The notes under the pieces are model-generated. The model searched no databases. It saw only the letters and a program-made list of their open reading frames with translations, and was not told the origin of the DNA. The position numbers and the translations under genes are program-made. A stretch of DNA of 5,284 bases from Candidatus Minthomonas equi (GTDB taxonomy: Bacteria; Bacteroidota; Bacteroidia; Bacteroidales; UBA932). Within the stretch, counting starts at the first letter, position 1. Every line of letters starts with the position of its first letter. Shown here in pieces: positions 1 through 5,284 of the stretch. The DNA is taken from NCBI GenBank assembly GCA_018064575.1, contig JAGHUZ010000051.1:1-5284 (forward strand). The letters run 5' to 3'.

Positions 1-601
1 TTACGGCACATTCTGCGGAATCAAGGCCATCGCCAACAAACTTAACGGAACAGATGACCTCCACGGAGTGAAAATCGCTCTTCAGGGACTTGGACACGTA
101 GGTTTCGCCCTCGCACACCAGCTCTATCAGGCAGGTGCCGACCTCATCGTTTCCACCCACTCAAATCGCAAGAATATGGCGGTCGCCGTCAACGAATGGG
201 GTGCAAAGGAGGTTTCAGATGAAGAAATATATGCCACCGAATGTGACATTCTCTCTCCCTGCGCACTTGGTGCGACCATCAACTATGACACCCTCAAGAC
301 TCTAAAATGCCGCGCAGTGGCTGGTGCCGCCAACAACCAGCTTCTCGATGACGAATGTGGCAAGATACTCCACGAGAAGGGTATTCTTTATGCTCCCGAC
401 TTCATCATAAATGGAGGAGGTGTCATCAATGCCGCACAGGAAGCCTTCACGACATATGACAAAGAGAAGGTACTCAAACAAGTGGAAAACATCTACAATA
501 CCATAAGCTGGATTGTGGATGAGTCCAAGGCCAGCGGAGTACCCGAGGGAATCATAGCACGGGATTTCGCTGAGAACCGTATCAAGAACGGGCTCAAATA
601 G
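1..601 (+). CDS. Leu/Val/Phe/Glu-family amino-acid dehydrogenase, C-terminal part (5' end outside window)
   Basis: This enzyme class oxidatively deaminates an amino acid (leucine, valine or a relative) to its 2-oxo acid with NAD(P)+, in the cytoplasm. The frame is open from base 2, giving 199 residues before TAG; the GTG at 68 is an internal valine, not a start. Family members are about 350 residues, so roughly 150 N-terminal residues, including the catalytic lysines, lie off the window. Numbering from base 2, residues 29-34 (GLGHVG) are the Rossmann dinucleotide loop, C-D-I-L-S-P-C-A-L-G follows at about 80-89, then AANNQL and the I-N-G-G-G-V-I-N motif. These match leucine dehydrogenase better than hexameric glutamate dehydrogenases. 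Oddity: the acidic residue that normally ends beta-2 and holds the NAD ribose (as in IVTDIN of Bacillus leucine dehydrogenase) is missing; STHSNRK stands there. The gene overlaps the convergent sirtuin by 8 nt. Family is certain; exact substrate is not. Confidence 0.93.
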   Translation, partial: YGTFCGIKAIANKLNGTDDLHGVKIALQGLGHVGFALAHQLYQAGADLIVSTHSNRKNMAVAVNEWGAKEVSDEEIYATECDILSPCALGATINYDTLKTLKCRAVAGAANNQLLDDECGKILHEKGILYAPDFIINGGGVINAAQEAFTTYDKEKVLKQVENIYNTISWIVDESKASGVPEGIIARDFAENRIKNGLK

Positions 602-1277
602 TCCTGGCGATTTCCAGAAACCTGACCATACCCCTGGTGGCCACATCCTGAATCTGCGTGTACTGTTTGTAACCGATGTTCATCGGCTGTGGGTCTATCA
701 GATAAATGGGGTTTCCATACTTGATGTAATTCACCAGACCGGCGGCCGGATAAACCACAAGGGAAGTGCCGACCACCAGCAGAATATCGGCCCCTTCCAC
801 CGCTTTGGCCGCCTGCTCCATCATAGGAACAGCCTCTCCGAACCAGACGATATGCGGCCTGAGCTGAGAGCCGTCAGGGGCTTTGTCCCCCATTTTGATA
901 TGGTCATAGCCAATGTCTATGATTTGGTTTGGATTCCGTTCGCTGCGAGCCTGAGTGGCCAGTCCGTGAAGATGGATGATTTTAGTAGAGCCTGCCTTTT
1001 CGTGCAGATTATCAATATTCTGCGTAATGACGGTAACATCGAAATAATCTTCCAATTCACGGATAATCTCGTGTGCCCTGTTAGGTTTGCAATCCTTCAA
1101 CTGGTCTCTTCTGTCATTATAGAACTTAAGCATCAGTTCAGGATTTCTGTACCAAGCATCAATGGATGCCACCTGCTCCACAGGGTAATTTTCCCACAGT
1201 CCGTCACTGTCACGGAAAGTGCTGATGCCGCTTTCTTTAGATACTCCGGCACCTGTCAGAACTGCCAAACGTTTCAT
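594..1277 (-). CDS. cobB: Sir2-family NAD-dependent protein deacylase (sirtuin), zinc-cysteine-free class III type
   Basis: Sirtuins remove acyl groups from lysines, using NAD+ and releasing nicotinamide and O-acyl-ADP-ribose, in the cytoplasm. The 227-residue protein carries the whole core: G-A-G-V-S at 9-13 continuing to F-R-D at 21-23, T-Q-N-I-D at 85-89, H-L-H-G at 102-105 with H104 as catalytic base, R-P-H-I-V-W-F-G-E at 140-148, and G-T-S-L-V-V-Y-P-A-A-G at 170-180. Y53 and R56 form the Y-x-x-R pair that defines class III (SIRT5/CobB-like) enzymes and binds succinyl or malonyl carboxylates. Between H104 and R140, where most sirtuins place four zinc-binding cysteines, there is no cysteine; the only one in the protein is C63. 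The start is chosen because sirtuins of this compact type begin directly at the first Rossmann strand (MKRLAVLTGAG). It is divergent from pyrE, transcribed alone, and convergent with the dehydrogenase. The symbol is by family, not proven orthology. Confidence 0.95.
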   Translation of the reverse strand: MKRLAVLTGAGVSKESGISTFRDSDGLWENYPVEQVASIDAWYRNPELMLKFYNDRRDQLKDCKPNRAHEIIRELEDYFDVTVITQNIDNLHEKAGSTKIIHLHGLATQARSERNPNQIIDIGYDHIKMGDKAPDGSQLRPHIVWFGEAVPMMEQAAKAVEGADILLVVGTSLVVYPAAGLVNYIKYGNPIYLIDPQPMNIGYKQYTQIQDVATRGMVRFLEIARTI

Positions 1278-1281
1278 ATGG

Positions 1282-1289
1282 CAAATATA
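1282..1289 (-). promoter_or_regulatory. Putative -7 box of the sirtuin promoter (TAnnTTTG type)
   Basis: On the minus strand this reads TATATTTG, an exact match to the Bacteroidota -7 consensus TAnnTTTG. The sirtuin ATG begins 5 nt after the final G, about where transcription should start, so the mRNA would have little or no leader. No convincing TTTG-like -33 box is seen 19-21 nt upstream, which lowers confidence. Confidence 0.45.
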
Positions 1290-1305
1290 AGAATCTGTTT
1301 TAAAG

Positions 1306-1337
1306 TTAGGATATCGCGCTCAAAAACATTATCTTTG
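1306..1337 (+). promoter_or_regulatory. Putative promoter of the pyrE operon (-33/-7, Bacteroidota type)
   Basis: TATCTTTG at 1330-1337 matches the TAnnTTTG -7 box exactly. A weaker TTAG at 1306-1309 sits 20 nt upstream, in the range expected for the -33 TTTG box. A start about 6 nt beyond the box would leave a leader of roughly 17 nt before the pyrE ATG. That leader is A-rich and has no Shine-Dalgarno sequence, as is common in this phylum. It has no room for an attenuator or an RNA-binding regulatory structure. Confidence 0.6.
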
Positions 1338-1359
1338 CATAAGACCAAAAGAATATTAT

Positions 1360-2004
1360 ATGAATACTACAGAACAGACCGTAGCCAAGTATCTGCTTGA
1401 CATCGAAGCGGTAAAACTCAGCCCGTCAAAACCTTTCACCTGGGCTTCAGGATGGAAATCTCCCATATATTGCGACACACGAAAGAGTCTGTCATTTCCG
1501 GAAATCCGAAAAAATATGGTGAATTCCATAGTCACTATCATCAAAAACAATTTCCACGACGTTGAAATTATCGCAGGAGTGGCGACAGGAGGTATCGCTT
1601 GGGGTGCCATCGTCGCAGACATTCTCGGACTTCCGTTCGTCTATGTACGCTCAGCGCCGAAAGACCACGGAATGGGTAATCAGGTCGAAGGTATAGTTCC
1701 GCAGGGAGCCGGGATGGTGGTCATCGAGGATCTCGTATCCACTGGCAAGAGCAGCCTCGAAGCCGCCAAGGCACTGGCTAAAGCCGGAGCCATAATCAAA
1801 GGTATGGTCGCCCTCTTTTCCTATAATTTCGACGTGTCACGCAATGCATTCGAAATGGCGGGAGTGGAACTCCATACTTTATCGAACTACGACACTATGA
1901 TAGACATAGCCAAAGAATCCGGCTACATCAGAGAAGAAGACGTTGATACACTGCGCGACTGGCGTGTAAGACCATCTGTCTGGGGTACAGAACAGCACAA
2001 CTGA
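1360..2004 (+). CDS. pyrE: Orotate phosphoribosyltransferase
   Basis: PyrE joins orotate to PRPP to make orotidine 5'-monophosphate, the fifth step of de novo UMP synthesis, as a cytoplasmic dimer. The 214-residue length is normal. The N-terminal F-T-W-A-S-G-W-K-S-P-I-Y at 27-38 is the orotate-binding segment in the form usual for this branch, with Trp where enterobacterial enzymes have Lys. I-A-G-V-A-T-G-G at 71-78 is the phosphate-contacting loop. R97 with the flexible loop P-K-D-H-G at 100-104 supplies catalytic Lys101 and His103. V-V-I-E-D-L-V-S-T-G-K-S-S at 120-132 is the type I PRTase PRPP-binding motif with its paired acidic residues E123 and D124. The ATG follows the predicted promoter closely and gives the expected N-terminus. 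It is first in an operon: only 1 nt separates its TGA from the next ATG. Confidence 0.97.
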   Translation: MNTTEQTVAKYLLDIEAVKLSPSKPFTWASGWKSPIYCDTRKSLSFPEIRKNMVNSIVTIIKNNFHDVEIIAGVATGGIAWGAIVADILGLPFVYVRSAPKDHGMGNQVEGIVPQGAGMVVIEDLVSTGKSSLEAAKALAKAGAIIKGMVALFSYNFDVSRNAFEMAGVELHTLSNYDTMIDIAKESGYIREEDVDTLRDWRVRPSVWGTEQHN

Positions 2005-2005
2005 T

Positions 2006-2458
2006 ATGTCATCGACACACGTATCTGGAAAGGAAATCATCATAGCGAAACCTATAGTTTCAGTCTTCGGTCTTTTCGATGATTTCACCCGCTTTACCGG
2101 CAATGTTCCACCACAGTACCAGACAGCGGTATCTGCACAGAAAGACAGCATCCGAATAACCGTAAAAGGATTTTCTCTCGGTGTACGCATCCGGGAGCGG
2201 ATTCCGTTCAGTTATGTTTCCCTTGAGGGAGACGAAATGGCTCCATTTCCATTTCTCGTTTCCTTTCACCTCTCTCCCGTCGGGCTCGACAGCACCATGT
2301 TCCATATCGAGGTGGATGCGGAACTCAATATGATGATGAAAATGATGATTGGAAGCAAACTCCAATCCGCCATTGACAAACTCACCGACCAGATAGAAGC
2401 CGCTACCAAAGGTGAGATGCCCGATTTGTCACAAATGAAACCGGAACAGTTTTCATAG
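2006..2458 (+). CDS. SRPBCC (START/Bet v1-like) fold protein of unknown function
   Basis: A 150-residue cytoplasmic protein with no signal peptide or membrane segment. Its pattern fits the SRPBCC helix-grip fold: a first strand (about 8-13), a short helical stretch with F-G-L-F-D-D-F at 21-27, alternating strands from about 43 to 108, and a long C-terminal helix (about 110-133) that would close the hydrophobic cavity. I recognise it as the small SRPBCC protein that follows pyrE in many Bacteroidales; that is recalled context, not a search. The family binds hydrophobic ligands, but no ligand or reaction is known to me for this subgroup and no catalytic residue stands out. The start of the closing helix is methionine-rich (109-114, M-M-M-K-M-M), and a polar tail of about 17 residues follows it. 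It sits 1 nt after pyrE and shares one base with the rsmF start (TAGTG), so expression is probably translationally coupled both ways. Confidence 0.85.
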   Translation: MSSTHVSGKEIIIAKPIVSVFGLFDDFTRFTGNVPPQYQTAVSAQKDSIRITVKGFSLGVRIRERIPFSYVSLEGDEMAPFPFLVSFHLSPVGLDSTMFHIEVDAELNMMMKMMIGSKLQSAIDKLTDQIEAATKGEMPDLSQMKPEQFS

Positions 2459-3798
2459 TGTTTCCTGAAGCATTTATCAAAAGACTCCGTTCCGATTTGG
2501 GAATCACAGAGGCCAATGCTCTGCTTGAGACACTGCAAAGTCCTCCACCAGTTACCATCCGCATCAATCCGCGGAAGATAAAGGACGCCTGGAAGGAACT
2601 TGCTCTTCCCATTGCAGCCCCTCTGGATATATCCGAATATGGATTCCTTCTCAGCCAAAGGCCTGTTTTCACCAATGACCCACTCTTTCAAAGTGGATGT
2701 TACTATGTTCAGGAGTCAAGTTCGATGGTTCTGGAGCATTATTTTTCCTATGCAGACATACATCCAGATAAAGAATTCAACGTTTTGGATTTGTGCGCTG
2801 CACCGGGTGGCAAGTCCACTCACCTTCTCTCACTCCTGCACGGTATTCCGGGTGCAATGCTGGTTTCCAATGAAGTAATCCATTCCAGAGTTACCATTCT
2901 GGCAGATAATCTTTCCAGATGGGGCGATTCTAATGTCGTAGTCACCCACAACGACCCTTCGGATTTTGGAAAGTTGAAACATTTCTTCGACGTGATTCTG
3001 ATAGATGCTCCCTGTTCCGGAGAAGGTATGTTCAGAAAAGATGCCGGGGCCGTCGCTGAATGGAGTGAAGATAATGTGACTCGCTGCGCTGCGCGACAGA
3101 GAAGAATCATATCCGATGCCATCGAATCGCTCAAACCGGGAGGACTTCTGATTTACTCAACTTGCACTTTCAACCATTTTGAAAACGAAGATAACACGAA
3201 ATGGACGGCTTCAGAATTCGGGATGGAGATATTGGAGCAGGAACATTTATATCCGGGAAAAGCATACGGGGAAGGGCTTTTTATGGCCGCCCTCAGGATG
3301 AAGGGAACATCATCAAAGAATTTCATCAGCGAAATTACCCGGAAATCAGTCACCAAGCCATATTACAAGGCAGAAATTCCGTTCCTTCGGGAAAAATTCA
3401 TTCCTATTTCCAAAGGAAATCTTCTAAAGGCATACCCTTCCGACTGCCTGGACAGGATGTTTTTCATAGAATCGAAGTTGAAAACTATCAGGTCCGCGTC
3501 CTCCATAGCCACGATTCTTACAGACAGAAACGGAAAAACGACACTCATTCCGGAGCCCGATCTCGCATTCAGCGAAGTTCTGAAACGGAATATTTTCCCT
3601 GAAGTGGAATTAACTTATAATGATATCTCCCGTTTCTTACGATGTGAAACCATGACATTCCACGACTCACCGAAAGGATACCTGCTGCTAACATATCTCG
3701 GACACCCGGTAGGGTTTGTCAAGAATATAGGAAGCAGGGCCAACAATCTATGGCCTGTATCACGCCGAGTCCGTCTATCTCATATCATTGACGAATGA
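2458..3798 (+). CDS. rsmF: RsmF-type rRNA (cytosine-C5) methyltransferase, NOL1/NOP2/Sun family
   Basis: This SAM-dependent enzyme makes 5-methylcytosine in ribosomal RNA; E. coli RsmF modifies C1407 of 16S rRNA. The 446-residue protein has an N-terminal substrate-recognition part (about 1-105), then the Rossmann methyltransferase core: D-L-C-A-A-P-G-G-K-S at 111-120 binds SAM, D-A-P-C-S-G-E-G at 183-190 holds C186 (product release), and S-T-C-T-F at 234-238 holds nucleophile C236. G-E-G-L-F-M-A-A-L-R at 271-280 ends the core. The C-terminal part (about 385-440) is the PUA-like RNA-binding domain, seen in K-G-Y-L-L-L near 406-411, G-x-R-A-N-N-L-W-P at 425-433 and R-V-R. The GTG start shares one base with the upstream TAG; MFPEAFIKRL fits the usual N-terminus of the family, so no later start is needed. 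It is last in the pyrE operon and overlaps convergent lolA by 24 nt. RNA target is inferred from family only. Confidence 0.93.
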   Translation: MFPEAFIKRLRSDLGITEANALLETLQSPPPVTIRINPRKIKDAWKELALPIAAPLDISEYGFLLSQRPVFTNDPLFQSGCYYVQESSSMVLEHYFSYADIHPDKEFNVLDLCAAPGGKSTHLLSLLHGIPGAMLVSNEVIHSRVTILADNLSRWGDSNVVVTHNDPSDFGKLKHFFDVILIDAPCSGEGMFRKDAGAVAEWSEDNVTRCAARQRRIISDAIESLKPGGLLIYSTCTFNHFENEDNTKWTASEFGMEILEQEHLYPGKAYGEGLFMAALRMKGTSSKNFISEITRKSVTKPYYKAEIPFLREKFIPISKGNLLKAYPSDCLDRMFFIESKLKTIRSASSIATILTDRNGKTTLIPEPDLAFSEVLKRNIFPEVELTYNDISRFLRCETMTFHDSPKGYLLLTYLGHPVGFVKNIGSRANNLWPVSRRVRLSHIIDE

Positions 3799-4347
3799 AT
3801 TTTTCAAAAATGTTTCAGACGGTTCGAAAGAGTCGTCGGAATCAGAAGGTACAGATGAAATGGATATTATCTGAATTACATATATTTCACCGGAAGCAGA
3901 CTTCAATGTAAGTTTATCCGGCAATCCCCGCCCATCGACCGATATTCCTATTTGAGGATAACTCAGTTTTAAGTTATTCTTCGCCCTAAGAAGAATCTGA
4001 GAACCCTTTTCCGAAACCACATCATAACTGTTCAGTATTCCGGAGGTCAATAAAACAACAGGATTTTCAAATATATCCACAGAAGCGGCATCGGTATCAG
4101 AAACCGTGATTTCCCCGCTGTCAGGATTATAAATCCATCTGGTTTGCCCATTACTCCACACTTCCACGATTTCAGACTGCAGATGATAACCTTTACCATC
4201 AGTAAGGACTATGGCATCAGAGCCCTGCATATTGACAGAAATTTTCACTATACCCAAGGACGCCAGTTCCTCCTGCATCTTTTCCAACAGCCCGGAAGAA
4301 GGGGCGGATACCATAACAAGAAGAAACAGCAAGGCGGAAATCATCAT
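3775..4347 (-). CDS. lolA: LolA-like periplasmic outer-membrane lipoprotein carrier
   Basis: LolA ferries mature lipoproteins from the inner-membrane Lol transporter across the periplasm. This 190-residue protein has a hydrophobic N-terminal segment (3-16, M-I-S-A-L-L-F-L-L-V-M-V-S-A) that looks like a signal peptide with cleavage near residue 19, though its n-region lacks the usual lysine or arginine. Family marks are G-K-G-Y-H-L-Q at 51-57, the strand pair V-W-S-N-G-Q-T-R-W-I-Y at 63-73, P-D-S-G-E-I at 75-80, N-P-V-V-L-L at 95-100, and the C-terminal F-V-N-D-M-R that typically ends Bacteroidota members. The stretch between the first helix and residue 51 is clearly shorter than in the Bacteroides proteins I recall, so it is a diverged member. 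The start shares one base with the ftsK stop (TGATG), with a second ATG directly behind it, and ftsK-lolA order is usual in the phylum. It overlaps rsmF at the 3' end. Orthology to E. coli LolA is inferred. Confidence 0.8.
   Translation of the reverse strand: MMISALLFLLVMVSAPSSGLLEKMQEELASLGIVKISVNMQGSDAIVLTDGKGYHLQSEIVEVWSNGQTRWIYNPDSGEITVSDTDAASVDIFENPVVLLTSGILNSYDVVSEKGSQILLRAKNNLKLSYPQIGISVDGRGLPDKLTLKSASGEIYVIQIISISSVPSDSDDSFEPSETFLKNSFVNDMR
3818..3837 (+). other. Possible RNA hairpin with GAAA tetraloop downstream of rsmF
   Basis: As plus-strand RNA, bases 3818-3825 pair with 3830-3837 over 8 bp (two of them G-U wobbles) around a GAAA loop closed by C-G. It starts 20 nt after the rsmF stop. 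No U-run follows, so it is not a classic intrinsic terminator; a 3'-end stabiliser or pause hairpin is possible. On the minus strand the wobbles become A-C mismatches, so the structure is specific to the rsmF-sense transcript. It lies inside the lolA coding sequence and may be chance. Confidence 0.25.
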
Positions 4348-5284
4348 CAGAAACTATTTTGATGAAGTTCATCCAAAATCCGTTCCAGAGCCTCCGGGGT
4401 GGTGACACGCACCTGTCTTGCCTTGGAACCCTCTGACGGCCCGACAATACCGGCATCGTGCAGCTGGTCCATCAGACGTCCCGCTCTTGCAAATCCGATT
4501 TCCATCTTGCGCTGAAGCAATGAGGTAGAACCTGCCTGCTCCCGGACTACCAGCCTGGCAGCCTCATCGAACAAGTCATCCCTGTCCGCGCCTTTACCTT
4601 TCTGAACTGTTCCGGACGAGGGACTGCCACCATCCGTATCAGGATTATATTCAGGAAGCAGATAAGCCGTTCCGAATCCTGTCTGCCCGTTTATGAATTC
4701 GGTCACCTTGGTCACTTCCGGCGTATCCACCAAAGCGCACTGAACGCGGATGGGGTCGGCACTTCCGGTGGATATCAACATATCACCCCTTCCGATAAGC
4801 CTGTTCGCCCCGGTCTGGTCCAGAATGGTCTTGGAATCGATTCCGGTCATAACCTTGAATGCTATCCTGGCAGGGAAATTGGCTTTGATAGTTCCGGTTA
4901 TGATATTGGTGGTAGGTCTTTGGGTGGCGATGACAAGATGTATACCGATGGCTCGTGCCAACTGGGCCAGACGTGTAATCGGTTCCTCCACGTCCCGTCC
5001 TGCCGTCATCAGCAAATCCGCAAACTCATCGATGATAACCACGATGTATGGCATAAAATCGTGCCCTTTCTGCGGATTCAACTGGCGTGACAGGAATTTT
5101 TCATTGTATTCCCTGATGTTTCTTACTCTCGCGGCCTTGAGAAGGTCATATCTCCTATCCATCAGTTTGCAAAGGGATTTTAAAGTATAAACTACCCTGT
5201 CCGTATCAGTTATGATGGCATCCTCCGAATCGGGAAGTTTGGCCAAATAATGATTTTCTATCGGAGAATAAAGTGAAAGTTCCA
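4347..5284 (-). CDS. ftsK: DNA translocase FtsK, C-terminal half (5' end outside window)
   Basis: FtsK is the septal, hexameric DNA pump that clears the chromosome terminus and activates XerCD dimer resolution. The frame is open to the right edge; the 12 codons beyond the TTG at 5246 continue the conserved motor sequence (E-L-S-L-Y-S-P-I-E-N-H-Y, then L-A-K-L-P-D), so that TTG is internal. Membrane segments, linker and Walker A are off the window. Visible are the Walker B strand I-V-V-I-I-D-E-F-A-D (near 5022-5042), A-T-Q-R-P-T-T-N-I-I-T-G (near 4928), and the R-G-D-M-L motif of the beta domain. A Gly/Ser/Pro-rich linker (about 4578-4649) follows, then the gamma winged helix (about 4407-4577) with R-A-G-R-x-M-D-Q-L and G-I-V-G-P-S-E-G-S-K, which reads polarity sequences such as KOPS and contacts XerD. 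The phylum's own polarity sequence cannot be inferred here. It is followed by lolA through a TGATG overlap. Confidence 0.97.
   Translation of the reverse strand, partial: ELSLYSPIENHYLAKLPDSEDAIITDTDRVVYTLKSLCKLMDRRYDLLKAARVRNIREYNEKFLSRQLNPQKGHDFMPYIVVIIDEFADLLMTAGRDVEEPITRLAQLARAIGIHLVIATQRPTTNIITGTIKANFPARIAFKVMTGIDSKTILDQTGANRLIGRGDMLISTGSADPIRVQCALVDTPEVTKVTEFINGQTGFGTAYLLPEYNPDTDGGSPSSGTVQKGKGADRDDLFDEAARLVVREQAGSTSLLQRKMEIGFARAGRLMDQLHDAGIVGPSEGSKARQVRVTTPEALERILDELHQNSF

Noticed and set aside
68..70. GTG at 68 as the start of a short dehydrogenase
   Set aside because: The same frame is open to base 2 and encodes family-typical sequence (F-C-G-I-K-A-I-A-N-K-L) upstream, so the gene simply begins outside the window.
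604..617. Short inverted repeat CTGG/CCAG just after the dehydrogenase stop as a terminator
   Set aside because: Only 4 bp of stem and no T-run; it is at chance level inside the sirtuin coding sequence.
852..1400. Long plus-strand open frame (182 codons) across the sirtuin and the promoter gap
   Set aside because: It is antisense to a fully conserved sirtuin, shows no recognisable motif, and its end runs into pyrE in another frame. It is a shadow frame.
2266..2691. Minus-strand open frames opposite the SRPBCC/rsmF junction (also 2060-2365 and 2403-2675)
   Set aside because: Their composition mirrors the coding strand, they contain no domain signature, and both sense genes are well supported.
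3738..3755. Inverted repeat GGCCA/TGGCC as a terminator for lolA on the minus strand
   Set aside because: The stem is only 5 bp with an 8-nt loop, has no U-run after it, and lies over the conserved A-N-N-L-W-P codons of rsmF, which explain the sequence.
4750..5190. Plus-strand frame opposite the ftsK motor domain with hydrophobic stretches
   Set aside because: The apparent membrane segments are the complement of conserved FtsK codons; the ftsK frame is certain.
5244..5246. TTG at 5246 as the start of a short FtsK-like gene
   Set aside because: The upstream codons to the window edge still encode conserved FtsK motor sequence with no stop, so this is an internal leucine.

Overview
The window is an ordinary housekeeping stretch of a bacterial chromosome, most likely from the Bacteroidota and probably the order Bacteroidales. 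Four things point there. The one intergenic gap carries TAnnTTTG-type -7 boxes. The gene starts lack Shine-Dalgarno sequences. Two neighbour pairs typical of the phylum are present: pyrE followed by a small SRPBCC-fold protein, and ftsK followed by a LolA-like carrier. The sirtuin is also of the zinc-cysteine-free kind I associate with Bacteroidota. Genus or species cannot be told from the sequence alone.

Layout: bases 1-601 (+) are the C-terminal part of an amino-acid dehydrogenase of the Leu/Val/Phe/Glu family, running in from the left edge. It converges on, and overlaps by 8 nt, a minus-strand sirtuin (594-1277). The only real intergenic space (1278-1359, 82 nt) holds two divergent promoters. 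One drives the sirtuin, possibly as a leaderless mRNA. The other drives a tightly packed plus-strand operon: pyrE (1360-2004), an SRPBCC-fold protein (2006-2458) and an RsmF-type rRNA m5C methyltransferase (2458-3798). This operon converges on, and overlaps by 24 nt, a minus-strand operon made of the C-terminal half of ftsK (4347-5284, running off the right edge) and a LolA-like lipoprotein carrier (3775-4347), joined by a TGATG stop/start overlap.

The genes cover branched-chain amino-acid or ammonia metabolism, protein deacylation, UMP synthesis, ribosome modification, chromosome segregation and outer-membrane lipoprotein transport. There is no single shared pathway. The links are operonic, through stop/start overlaps at three of the junctions (one is a 1-nt gap). 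There is no stretch of more than 300 bases without a gene.

I found no mobile element, CRISPR array, tRNA, rRNA, toxin-antitoxin pair or defence system, and nothing that looks like a new multi-gene system. The most useful second-look points are a lost NAD-binding Asp in the dehydrogenase, the zinc-free sirtuin with a Y-x-x-R acyl-pocket motif, its probable leaderless promoter, a GNRA-capped hairpin just after rsmF, and a shortened, diverged LolA.
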